Assembly: GCF_008123515.1 (NCBI RefSeq)
Contig: NZ_VSSR01000063.1
Location: 1-57,455, forward strand
Direction of reading: 5' to 3'
DNA: 57,455 bases
Source: Bradyrhizobium cytisi
Lineage (GTDB): Bacteria; Pseudomonadota; Alphaproteobacteria; Rhizobiales; Xanthobacteraceae
The notes below the pieces were generated by a model, which did no database searches, had not been told where the DNA came from, and saw only the letters and a list, made by a program, of their open reading frames with translations. A program made the position numbers and the translations under genes. Positions 8,801 to 15,739 of the stretch are shown here, in pieces (positions within the stretch are counted from its first letter, which is position 1; each line of letters opens with the position of its first letter).

Positions 8801-10427
8801 CTCGGGGTCGATATCCAACCGCGCGGTCGCGCCGACTTCCGGCACGATCGGCGGCACCATCATCCCCTACAACACCACCGATCTCGCGCTGCTCGGCGCG
8901 GTTTCGGTCGGCAACGCGACGAGCTATCGACAGATCACCAACGTGGCCGACGGCACCCAGAGCAGCGACGCCGTCACCGTGCGGCAGCTGACCGGCGCGC
9001 TGACGTCGTTCGCGACCACGACTACGAAATATTTCCACGCCAACTCGACGCTCGCCGACTCGCTTGCGGTCGGCAACAATTCGGTCGCGGTGGGGCCGCA
9101 GACCGTGGTCAATGGCGACAACGGCATCGGCATGGGCTTCGGCGCGACCGTGCAGCAGACCGCACCCGGCGGCATCGCGATCGGCCAGAATTCGCTGTCC
9201 AGCTTCGCCGATTCGATTGCGTTCGGAACCAATGCGCAGGCCAACGGCGTCCAATCGGTGTCGATCGGCGCGGGATCCCAGACGTCCAACCCGACCAGCG
9301 TTGCGCTCGGTCCGAACGCCAAGGCGACGGCGCAGGCCGGGGACGTCGCGCTCGGCGCCAATTCGACCACCTCGACGGTGGTCAAGACCACGAGCACCAC
9401 GATCGGCGGCACCACCTACAATTTCGCCGGCACGGCGCCAACATCGACCGTCAGCGTCGGCAGCGCCGGTTCGGAGCGCACCGTCACCAACGTCGCGGCG
9501 GGACAGATCACCTCGACCTCGACCGATGCGATCAACGGCTCGCAGCTCTGGGCCACCAACGTCGCGCTGGACGGCCTTTACACCACCGTCAGCAATATCA
9601 GCAGCGGCGGTGGCGGCGTCAAATATTTCCACGCCAATTCGACGGCCGCGGATTCCACTGCGGCCGGTGCCGAGAGCGTCGCGATCGGCCCGCAATCGGT
9701 CGCAAGCGGGGCCAACGCGATCTCGATGGGCAACGGCTCCGCCGCGTCGGCCGACAATTCGGTCGCGATCGGCGCCGGCGCCAAGGCGACGCAGGCCAAC
9801 TCGCTGGCGCTCGGTGCGAACGCGACCACCACGGCCAATCTGAGCGATGCGGCCTATACGCCTGTCGTCGGCAAGAGCGTTGCGGGCGTGGCGACGGGCG
9901 AAGTGTCGGTCGGCTCGTCCGGGGCCGAACGCCGCGTCACCAATGTTGCCGCGGGCTCCGCCGCGACCGACGCGGTCAATGTCAGTCAGCTCCAGGCGGT
10001 GGCGTCGAGCTCGATCCGCTACGACACCGACGGCGCCGGCAACACCACAAACAAGCTGACGCTGAACAGCGGCAGCGGCGCGCCGGTGACGATCGGCAAT
10101 GTGGCGGCGGGTGTCGCCGGCACCGATGCGGTCAACCTCAACCAGCTCAACAGCGCCTTCGAGCAGCTTAACGGCCGGATCGGCGAGGTGCGGCAGGACG
10201 CCTGGCGTGCGGCCGCGATCGGCATGGCTGCCGCGTCGCTGCGTTATGACGACCGGCCCGGCAAGGTGAGCGCATCGGCGGGCGGCGGCATCTGGCGCAG
10301 CCAGGGCGCGCTGGCCTTCGGCATTGGCTACACCAGCGAGAACGGCCGGCTGCGCAGCAATGCGGCGGCGACCACCGCCGGGGGCGACTGGGGCGTCAGC
10401 GCCGGCGTGAGCCTGACACTCAATTGA
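5823..10427 (+). CDS. trimeric autotransporter adhesin (YadA-like, Hep/Hag repeats)
   Basis: A predicted 1534-residue type Vc outer-membrane adhesin. ATG 5823 follows AAGGGGC at good spacing. An extended, Arg-rich signal region ends in a hydrophobic segment and APQAAFA, with cleavage likely after residue 82. Residues of about 85-590 are a head of 14-residue Hep_Hag-type repeats (AIG...A.A.G). Stalk units follow, each with ERTITNVAAGRIS, TDAINGSQLWA and KYFHANSTLADS neck/Trp-ring motifs. The last 90 or so residues, from GRIGEVRQDAWRAAAIGMAA onward, form the YadA anchor that makes a trimeric barrel and exports the passenger. It ends in Asn, not the usual aromatic residue. Bases 7620-8447 are a 414-bp tandem duplication. 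The IalB-like gene overlaps its stop. Confidence 0.93.
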   Translation: MAVAQIPAASLKRRGRTGFVPSWIASGDAGSTSLRRRLLSVLRRAHRAFGMKRDRLGLGSLGAGGALLAVMAIMVAPQAAFAQVAIGNGVLSNPANCTSPTAATAGSTALGCGAHAAGANATAIGTSTTANGQNSLAVGDANSATGDGSIIVGYANSVNGLNAIGMGVFANATGVNALAVGGNAHATADGSSAFGVNTTASGASSLALGSSANASGGASIAIGLSSTASSSNGSGTAIGVGSKASAGTGGGSPIAIGVNANASGTAPSGFTFEAVALGTTATATGAWSTSVGSSASATGTGASALGTSAAASANQATAIGNGAKASAVGTASLGYLANASGGNAVAVGVQSVASGTSSLAAGNLATASGNFGVALGNQAQALSSGGAVSIGSGAIVNNAATGGVAIGNNAASSGANSIATGVSAVAGAVNAFAAGFQANASAASAIAIGNNAAASSANAVALGTNAVATGGQAVSIGANNVAYGNGAVTIGDPSYVSGTGAFTGGANNIANSDGTATATAANQAAGAVAIGNNNKAIGQGSVALGNGSTAGAAGLAGNIALGDGATAAAKSGDVALGSGSVTAVAVGTPNTVINGTTYSFAGTTPNSTVSVGALGAERTITNVAAGRISNSSTDAINGSQLWATNQAVDGLASTVNNISTGGGIKYFHANSTLADSSAVGTNSVAIGPVSTATGSGSVSIGNGANAANANDVALGAGSQTATAVGTPGVTVGGINYAFAGTNPLSTVSVGTVGAERTITNVAAGRISNSSTDAINGSQLWATNQAVDGLATTVNNINTGGGIKYFHANSTLADSSAAGTNSVAIGPVSTATGSGSVSIGNGATAANANDIALGSGSQTTTAVGTPGISIGGTNYAFAGTNPLSTVSVGSVGNERTITNVAAGRISNGSTDAINGSQLWAATSAIDSLSTVVSNGLTHYYGVNDGGTQKANYNNNGATGTNSMAAGVAASASAAGATALGFNAQATVADGVAIGSGSISNRAVAPTSGTIGGTIIPYNTTDLALLGAVSVGNATSYRQITNVADGTQSSDAVTVRQLTGALTSFATTTTKYFHANSTLADSLAVGNNSVAVGPQTVVNGDNGIGMGFGATVQQTAPGGIAIGQNSLSSFADSIAFGTNAQANGVQSVSIGAGSQTSNPTSVALGPNAKATAQAGDVALGANSTTSTVVKTTSTTIGGTTYNFAGTAPTSTVSVGSAGSERTVTNVAAGQITSTSTDAINGSQLWATNVALDGLYTTVSNISSGGGGVKYFHANSTAADSTAAGAESVAIGPQSVASGANAISMGNGSAASADNSVAIGAGAKATQANSLALGANATTTANLSDAAYTPVVGKSVAGVATGEVSVGSSGAERRVTNVAAGSAATDAVNVSQLQAVASSSIRYDTDGAGNTTNKLTLNSGSGAPVTIGNVAAGVAGTDAVNLNQLNSAFEQLNGRIGEVRQDAWRAAAIGMAAASLRYDDRPGKVSASAGGGIWRSQGALAFGIGYTSENGRLRSNAAATTAGGDWGVSAGVSLTLN
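7620..8447 (+). repeat. 414-bp tandem repeat inside the adhesin gene
   Basis: Two consecutive 414-bp units (7620-8033 and 8034-8447) are nearly identical at the DNA level, and a third partial copy runs from 8448 to about 8590. Each unit encodes 138 residues: a neck (TNVAAG...TDAINGSQLWA), a KYFHANSTLADS segment and a short Hep_Hag stretch. A more diverged copy starts near 9423. The unit keeps the reading frame, so homologous recombination could lengthen or shorten the stalk without breaking the protein. Confidence 0.92.
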
Positions 10428-11002
10428 CCCTGACCTCGACGCGGCGGCTGGCGTGCCTGGCTCTGGTGATCTGGCTTCGGGCGGCGGCGAGCGCATCCGC
10501 GCAGCCCGCACCGCCATCGGCTTACGCCGTCAAGCCTTCGGATGTCGTGGTGCCGGAGGGTGAGACGCTCGGCGAGTTCAGGCGGATGATCCAGCCGTTC
10601 CGGAACTGGACCTTGATTTGCGACGAGAGCCTCAAATCCAGGCGTCGGGTCTGCAACGTGACGCAATCAATCGTCAACGCGCAGGGCACGGTCGCCTTCA
10701 ATTGGTCGCTGATTGCGACCGCCGACGGCAAGCCGCTGATGACGATGCGCATTCCCGCAGTTGCGGGGGTTGGCGCGCATGTCGAGCTCGCGATGGGCGA
10801 TGGCCCGGACCGAATTGTCGCCCAGACCGATCACTGCGACGCCAATTTCTGCTTCGCCACGGTTGCGATCGGCGACGTGCTCAGGCGGCACATCCGCGCG
10901 GCGACGCTGTGCCGTGTGTCCTATCAGCTTCCGCAAGGAGGGCCGATCGTACTGGAGGCGCCGCTGGATGGGTTGTCCGGTGTATTGGCGAAACTGAAAT
11001 GA
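10424..11002 (+). CDS. invasion-associated locus B (IalB) family exported protein
   Basis: A 192-residue protein with an N-terminal hydrophobic signal (LACLALVIWLRAAASASA). The mature domain carries the IalB pattern of four cysteines: FRNWTLICDE, then RRRVCNVTQ, and later DHCDANFCFA. IalB was described as an invasion factor of Bartonella, and homologues in soil alphaproteobacteria are periplasmic or secreted with unclear roles. The frame starts with TTG at 10424, overlapping the adhesin stop as TTGA, so translation is probably coupled. A GTG at about codon 10 is an alternative start. Coupling to a trimeric adhesin suggests the two are made together, perhaps as an assembly or surface partner. 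Confidence 0.8.
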   Translation: MTLTSTRRLACLALVIWLRAAASASAQPAPPSAYAVKPSDVVVPEGETLGEFRRMIQPFRNWTLICDESLKSRRRVCNVTQSIVNAQGTVAFNWSLIATADGKPLMTMRIPAVAGVGAHVELAMGDGPDRIVAQTDHCDANFCFATVAIGDVLRRHIRAATLCRVSYQLPQGGPIVLEAPLDGLSGVLAKLK

Positions 11003-11024
11003 TACAAGGAGGATGAATACGCCG

Positions 11025-11714
11025 ATGCGACTGAAAATGCCCATCCTGATTTTCGCGGTTGTCGTCATGGCGGCGCTCAGTGCAGCCGCTGTCGTGGGAT
11101 ATGCCCAGCAGGTCCAGCCTGCCGAGGCGCAGCCTATACCGTTGCAGCCTGGAGCTCCGGCGCCGGCCAAGAAGCCCGCCGCGAAGCCGCAACCGCACAA
11201 GCCACGTCCGCAGGAGGCGCAGACGGCGCCGGCTGCCGCCGCACCCGCTCCGCCGCAGCAGGCGGGGCAGCAACCGACCGTGTTCGACGATCATGCGCGG
11301 CAGGGCAACATCGTGACATGCGCCAATCTGTTTGGGACGCTCGGCCGCGGTCTCGCGACGAACTCCAACTACACCGCGCAGTCGCAGTGGGACGCCAAGG
11401 CCGGCAATTCGCATTCAGTACAGGCGCTGGTCGCGCTTGCACCCGACCAGGCCACCCAGGGCAACACCAATCAGCGGGCCGCTGGTGTCGTGTTTGCTGC
11501 ACCGGTCGGAGCGTCCTGCGAAGGCAATCTGGTGCGGGTGACGCCCCGGACGGAGAGCTGCTCGATCGTTGCCGACGAGCTCGCCAAGCTCAACGGTCAC
11601 AACGGCGCGCTCGGTGGTCTCGCGACGATCGCGCTGCCGAACGGTGCGCAAGTGGTGCTCGTTCCTTTCGGCAACGCCTGTGTTGCGGTAACGACACTGC
11701 GCGTAGCCGGGTAG
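11025..11714 (+). CDS. exported Pro/Ala-rich hypothetical protein
   Basis: About 229 residues with an N-terminal signal or anchor (PILIFAVVVMAALSAAAVVGYA), a low-complexity Pro/Ala/Lys/Gln linker (about residues 30-85) and a globular C-terminal half with three Cys (VTCANLF, GASCEGN, ESCSIV). I do not recognise the family. An in-frame ATG at 11013 touches the AAGGAGG at 11006-11012 and cannot use it; ATG 11025 sits 12 bases downstream and is preferred. The gene begins some 20 bases after the IalB-like gene and probably belongs to the adhesin operon. The Pro-rich linker would suit a protein spanning periplasm or peptidoglycan. Confidence 0.7.
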   Translation: MRLKMPILIFAVVVMAALSAAAVVGYAQQVQPAEAQPIPLQPGAPAPAKKPAAKPQPHKPRPQEAQTAPAAAAPAPPQQAGQQPTVFDDHARQGNIVTCANLFGTLGRGLATNSNYTAQSQWDAKAGNSHSVQALVALAPDQATQGNTNQRAAGVVFAAPVGASCEGNLVRVTPRTESCSIVADELAKLNGHNGALGGLATIALPNGAQVVLVPFGNACVAVTTLRVAG

Positions 11715-11953
11715 CCGCCGCCAAATCGGGGCACGTGCCGATGTCAGGAGCGATTGCTCCTCATGACAAAAATCAGTCGCGTCGGCATGGGGTTATGGCG
11801 ATTCGCCGGGGCCATTTCGGCCGCGCTCATTCTACTGTGCATGGGGTTGTTTTCGCGATTCCTGTCTGAGCGGTCCCTCCGGGAACACCATTCAGACCCC
11901 ATTCATCCCGGTTCCGGTTCCATGGGCCCGTTCACGGAGAGGGACTTCAACTT

Positions 11954-12223
11954 ATGTATATTTCTGGCCAAAGCCTCATCGTCATCCTGTTTGTCGGCCT
12001 GGTTGCCGGCTGGCTCGCCGGCAAGGTCGTGCGAGGAAGCGGGTTCGGCATCATCGGCGACATCGTGATCGGCATCGCCGGTGCGTTCGTCGCGACGTTC
12101 CTGTTCCCGAAGCTCGGCATTCATCTCGGCCTCGGGCTGGTCTCGGAGATCATCTATTCCGCCATCGGCGCCATCATCCTGCTGCTGGTGGTGCGGCTGG
12201 TGCGCGGCGGCGGCCGGCTCTAA
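11954..12223 (+). CDS. GlsB/YeaQ/YmgE family stress-response membrane protein
   Basis: An 89-residue, very hydrophobic protein with three predicted membrane helices and the family's Gly-rich pattern (GLVAGWLAGKVVRGSGFGIIGDIVIGIAGA). It is the usual size for YeaQ/YmgE (transglycosylase-associated) proteins, small inner-membrane proteins linked to general stress responses and of unknown biochemical activity. GAGAGGGA precedes the ATG. It stands alone: 239 bases separate it from the previous gene, and a strong hairpin terminator follows at 12245-12281. Confidence 0.9.
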   Translation: MYISGQSLIVILFVGLVAGWLAGKVVRGSGFGIIGDIVIGIAGAFVATFLFPKLGIHLGLGLVSEIIYSAIGAIILLLVVRLVRGGGRL

Positions 12224-12244
12224 CCGGTTCGATCGATCGGAACC

Positions 12245-12281
12245 AAGCGCTTCTCCCCGTGAGCTTTGGGGAGAGGCGCTT
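12245..12281 (+). terminator. hairpin terminator after the GlsB-like gene
   Basis: AAGCGCTTCTCCCC and GGGGAGAGGCGCTT pair over 14 positions (one G-U) around a 9-base loop and are followed by TGTCTTTG. The stem is strong and the U-tract weak. It separates the small membrane protein gene from the type I secretion operon. Confidence 0.7.
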
Positions 12282-12361
12282 GTCTTTGCTATAAAAAGCC
12301 GCAAAGACTGTGAAATACCGGACTTGCGGATTGGGCCGTCCTGGGTAGATGTGGCGAGGCT

Positions 12362-12410
12362 CGGATTAATTCGATTGCACTGCATGCGGGGAGAACCCGA
12401 TATTAATCCG
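12362..12410. promoter_or_regulatory. inverted repeat upstream of the type I secretion operon
   Basis: CGGATTAAT (12362-12370) and ATTAATCCG (12402-12410) are perfect 9-base inverted arms about 30 bases apart, and pairing extends inward with one bulged base. It lies about 85 bases before the exporter start. It could be a pair of operator half-sites or an mRNA leader stem-loop; the sequence does not decide. Confidence 0.35.
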
Positions 12411-12494
12411 GGGCGCGTACGCCTCGATTTGTTTTTGTAATCAGGACTCTGGAAATCAGGGGGTTTGCCCCATTACCCGAAAGAGATCAGATTG

Positions 12495-14243
12495 ATGGCA
12501 GCCGTTCCCGGCCTCCGCCGTTCAGAGCTCGGTGACGCGCTGCGTGCCTGCCGCACGGCGTTCGTCGGCGTCGGTTTCATGAGCTGCATGATCAACCTGC
12601 TCTATCTGACCGGGTCGATCTTCATGCTGGAGGTCTACGACCGGGTGCTGCCGAGCCGCAGCATTCCAACCCTCGTCGGCCTGATCGTCCTCGCCGGCGG
12701 TCTCTATATGGCGCAGGGCGTGCTCGACATGATCCGCAGCCGCATCCTGGGACGGGTCGGAACCGCGCTCGACGAGGCCCTGAACAAACGCGTGTTCGAC
12801 ACCATCGTACGCCTGCCGCTGCTGGTGGGCAGCCGCAACGAGGGGCTGCAGCCGCTGCGCGATCTCGACAATGTCCGCTCGTTCCTCGGCGGCATGGGCC
12901 CGAGCGCGTTCTTCGACCTGCCCTGGCTGCCGCTCTATCTCGCCATCTGCTTCGCCTTCCACGTCATGATCGGCGTGACCGCCTTGGTCGGCGCCATCAT
13001 CCTGGTCGGGCTGACGCTGGTCACCGAGTTCCTGTCCCGCCAGCCGGCGAAGGATGCGATGGGCCTTGCCGCCCAGCGCAACGATCTCGCCCAGTCGAGC
13101 CGCCGCAATGCCGAGGTGCTGGTGTCGATGGGCATGGCCGGCCGGCTGAACGCGCGCTGGAGCGAGGCCAACGAAAAATACCTCGCCGGCAATCAGCGTG
13201 CGAGCGACGTCGCCGGCGGCCTGGGCGCCGTCGCAAAAGTGCTGCGCATGATGCTGCAATCGGCGGTGCTCGCGGTCGGCGCCTATCTCGTCATCCATCA
13301 GGAGGCGACCGCCGGCATCATCATTGCGGGCTCGATCCTCTCGGCCCGCGCGCTGGCGCCGGTCGATCTCGCGATCGCGCATTGGAAATCCTTCGTCGCG
13401 GCACGCCAGAGCTGGCACCGCCTCAGCCGCCTGCTGGAACAGATGCCGGCGCAGGCGACGCCGACCCAGTTGCAGGCACCCACCAGCCGCCTCTCGGTCG
13501 AAGGCGTGGCGATGGTTGCTCCAGGCGACCAGCGCCTTATCGTCCAGGACGTCAATTTTGTGCTCGAGGCCGGCAACGGCCTCGGCGTGATCGGGCCGAG
13601 CGGCTCCGGCAAATCCTCGCTGATCCGCGCACTCGTCGGCGTCTGGTATCCGGTCCGCGGCAAGGTCCGGCTTGACGGCGCGGCGCTCGACCAATGGTCG
13701 TCCGACGTGCTCGGCCGTCACATCGGCTATCTGCCGCAGGACGTCGAGCTGTTCAGCGGCACCATCGCGCAGAACATCGGCCGTTTTGATCCGGAGGCGA
13801 CGTCCGACGGCATCATCTCCGCGGCCAAGGAAGCCGGCGTGCACGAGATGATCATCAAGATGCGCGAGGGCTACAATACGCAAGTCGGCGAGCAGGGCAC
13901 GTCGCTGTCCGCAGGCCAGGCGCAGCGCGTGGCGCTGGCGCGCGCGCTCTACGGCAATCCGTTCCTGATCGTGCTGGACGAGCCGAACTCCAATCTCGAC
14001 ACCGAAGGCGACGAGGCGCTGACCCGCGCGATCCGCAGCGCGCGCGAGCGCGGCGCCATCGTCATCGTGGTGGCGCACCGGCCCATCGGCGTCGAGGCGG
14101 TCGACCAGGTCCTGGTGCTTCGCGACGGCCGCATGCAGGCCTTCGGTCCGAAGGAGAAAGTGCTCGCCCAGGTGCTCCAGCCCCGCGTCGCGCCACCGGC
14201 GCCGATCAAGATCGTCAGCGAAGGCGGAGTGGCCAAACCATGA
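12495..14243 (+). CDS. type I secretion ABC exporter, permease-ATPase fusion (PrtD/HlyB-like)
   Basis: A 582-residue inner-membrane exporter. The membrane domain spans about residues 20-300, with helices near 22-42, 56-76, 141-180 and 252-290. It has no N-terminal C39 peptidase, as in PrtD. In the nucleotide-binding domain Walker A GPSGSGKS is at 367-374, the signature LSAGQ at 471-475, Walker B LIVLDEP at 491-497 and VVAHRP is the switch loop. A TTG 30 bases upstream is open in the same frame, but ATG 12495 after AAGAGA is the better start. It is coupled to the HlyD adaptor by ATGA. No RTX-type substrate or outer-membrane TolC gene lies nearby, so its cargo is unknown. Confidence 0.92.
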   Translation: MAAVPGLRRSELGDALRACRTAFVGVGFMSCMINLLYLTGSIFMLEVYDRVLPSRSIPTLVGLIVLAGGLYMAQGVLDMIRSRILGRVGTALDEALNKRVFDTIVRLPLLVGSRNEGLQPLRDLDNVRSFLGGMGPSAFFDLPWLPLYLAICFAFHVMIGVTALVGAIILVGLTLVTEFLSRQPAKDAMGLAAQRNDLAQSSRRNAEVLVSMGMAGRLNARWSEANEKYLAGNQRASDVAGGLGAVAKVLRMMLQSAVLAVGAYLVIHQEATAGIIIAGSILSARALAPVDLAIAHWKSFVAARQSWHRLSRLLEQMPAQATPTQLQAPTSRLSVEGVAMVAPGDQRLIVQDVNFVLEAGNGLGVIGPSGSGKSSLIRALVGVWYPVRGKVRLDGAALDQWSSDVLGRHIGYLPQDVELFSGTIAQNIGRFDPEATSDGIISAAKEAGVHEMIIKMREGYNTQVGEQGTSLSAGQAQRVALARALYGNPFLIVLDEPNSNLDTEGDEALTRAIRSARERGAIVIVVAHRPIGVEAVDQVLVLRDGRMQAFGPKEKVLAQVLQPRVAPPAPIKIVSEGGVAKP

Positions 14244-15574
14244 GCACGATGACGGTCGGCGGCACAAAGCCCGCCGCGACCAGGACGGTGCGGGAATCGA
14301 TCCGGTTTCACCTCGTCCTCGGGATCTCGATCGTGCTGGTGCTGGCCATCGGCCTCGGCGGTTGGGCCTCCATGGTGCAGATCTCCGGCGCGTTGATCGC
14401 GCCGGGCCAGATCGTGGTCGAATCCAACGTCAAGAAGGTGCAGCACCCGACCGGCGGCGTGGTCGGCGAGGTGCGCGCCCGCGACGGCGACGTGGTCAAG
14501 GCCGGCGACGTCGTGGTGCGGCTCGACGACACCGTCACCAAGGCCAACCTCGCCATCGTCACCAAGAATCTCGACGCCGCGCTGGCCCGTGCGGCACGGC
14601 TGCAGGCCGAGCAGCGCGGTCTCGACAAGATCGAATTCCCGCCATCGCTGCTCGATCGCGGCGACGATCCCGACGTCAAGGCGCTGCTCTCTGCCGAAAC
14701 CAAGTTGTTCGACGTCCGTGTCAACGGCCGTGCCGGCCAGAAGGCCCAGCTCCGCGAGCGCATCCAGCAGCTCAACGAGGAGATTGAGGGCCTTTCCGCG
14801 CAGGAGAAAGCCAAGGACAAAGAGATCTCGCTGGTGCAGCAGGAGCTGATCGGCGTGCGCGATCTCTATGACAAGCACCTGGTGCAGATCTCGCGCCTGA
14901 CCACGCTCGAGCGCGACTCCGCCCGCCTCAACGGCGAGCGCGCGCAGTACATCGCCTCACGGGCGCAGGCCAAGGGCAAGATCACCGAGACCGAGCTTCA
15001 GATCATCCAGGTCGACAAGGACATGGTGAGCGAGGTCTCCAAGGATCTGCGCGAGACCAACGACAAGAGCGGCGAGCTGATCGAGCGCAAGGTCGCGGCC
15101 GAAGACCAGCTCCGTCGTGTCGACATTCGCGCGCCGCAGGACGGCATGGTGCTGCAATCGACGGTGCACACCGTCGGCGGCGTCGTCACTGCCGGCGATG
15201 CGCTCATGCTGATCGTGCCGCAGGCCGACGACCTCCAGGTCGAGGCGAAGGTCAATCCGGTCGATATCGACAAGCTCCAGATCGGCCAGAAGACGCTGCT
15301 GCGCCTCTCCGCCTTCAACCAGCGCACCACGCCCGAGCTCACCGGCGTCGTCAGCCGCGTCTCGCCCGACGTGACCACCGACCAGCGCACCGGCCAGAGC
15401 TATTATACCATCCGCGTCTCGCTGTCGGCGGAAGAGGTCGCCAAGCTCGGCGACTCCAAGCTGATCCCCGGCATGCCGGTGGAAGCTTTCGTCCAGACCG
15501 GCGATCGCACCATGCTGTCGTACCTCTTGAAGCCGCTGCACGACCAGTTCATGCGGGCGTTCCGCGAGAAGTGA
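14240..15574 (+). CDS. HlyD family type I secretion periplasmic adaptor
   Basis: A 444-residue membrane-fusion protein that should link the preceding ABC exporter to a TolC-like channel. A single N-terminal membrane helix spans residues 23-46, followed by the first half of the lipoyl domain (HPTGGVVGEVRARDGDVVKAGD, about 69-90). A long charged coiled-coil stretch runs from about 110 to 290. The second lipoyl half (RAPQDGMVLQSTVHTVGGVV) and a beta-barrel end follow. Length and order match PrtE/HlyD adaptors. The 4-base overlap with the exporter gene indicates a two-gene operon, and an intergenic palindromic repeat follows it. Confidence 0.93.
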   Translation: MSTMTVGGTKPAATRTVRESIRFHLVLGISIVLVLAIGLGGWASMVQISGALIAPGQIVVESNVKKVQHPTGGVVGEVRARDGDVVKAGDVVVRLDDTVTKANLAIVTKNLDAALARAARLQAEQRGLDKIEFPPSLLDRGDDPDVKALLSAETKLFDVRVNGRAGQKAQLRERIQQLNEEIEGLSAQEKAKDKEISLVQQELIGVRDLYDKHLVQISRLTTLERDSARLNGERAQYIASRAQAKGKITETELQIIQVDKDMVSEVSKDLRETNDKSGELIERKVAAEDQLRRVDIRAPQDGMVLQSTVHTVGGVVTAGDALMLIVPQADDLQVEAKVNPVDIDKLQIGQKTLLRLSAFNQRTTPELTGVVSRVSPDVTTDQRTGQSYYTIRVSLSAEEVAKLGDSKLIPGMPVEAFVQTGDRTMLSYLLKPLHDQFMRAFREK

Positions 15575-15599
15575 CGCGGGGAAGTGCGTCATCTTCATT

Positions 15600-15681
15600 C
15601 GTCATTGCGAGCGTAGCGAAGCAATCCAGTCTGCCTCCGCGGCGAGATTTCTGGATTGCTTCGCTGCGCTCGCAATGACGG
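15600..15681. repeat. palindromic intergenic repeat (CGTCATTGCGAGCG type), copy 1
   Basis: The unit runs from CGTCATTGCGAGC...GAAGCAATCCAG to CTGGATTGCTTCG...CTCGCAATGACG, giving two long inverted arms. Four more copies lie in this window at about 26199, 30678, 37431 and 42619, always between genes. As RNA it would form a long hairpin, here just after the HlyD gene, and could act as a terminator or mRNA stabiliser. Confidence 0.85.
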
Positions 15682-15739
15682 CGGGGCTTCATTCTTGCTA
15701 TAGTTCGACTCAAGCCTCCAACAACCCGGCGTTCGAACC

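Noticed and set aside
6180..9840. Short periodic repeats in the adhesin that could suggest a CRISPR array
   Set aside because: The period is a 14-residue coding repeat (42 bases, degenerate) plus a 414-bp unit in frame. There are no constant repeats with unique spacers and no cas genes.
6924..10517. 1197-codon open frame on the minus strand opposite the adhesin gene
   Set aside because: It is produced by the high-GC, repeat-rich codon pattern of the adhesin. Its translation is Arg/Asp/Gly low-complexity with no signal, motif or ribosome site.
11754..12068. 104-codon ORF overlapping the GlsB-like gene
   Set aside because: Its second half is only the other frame of the GlsB-like gene; the first half has no ribosome site or motif.
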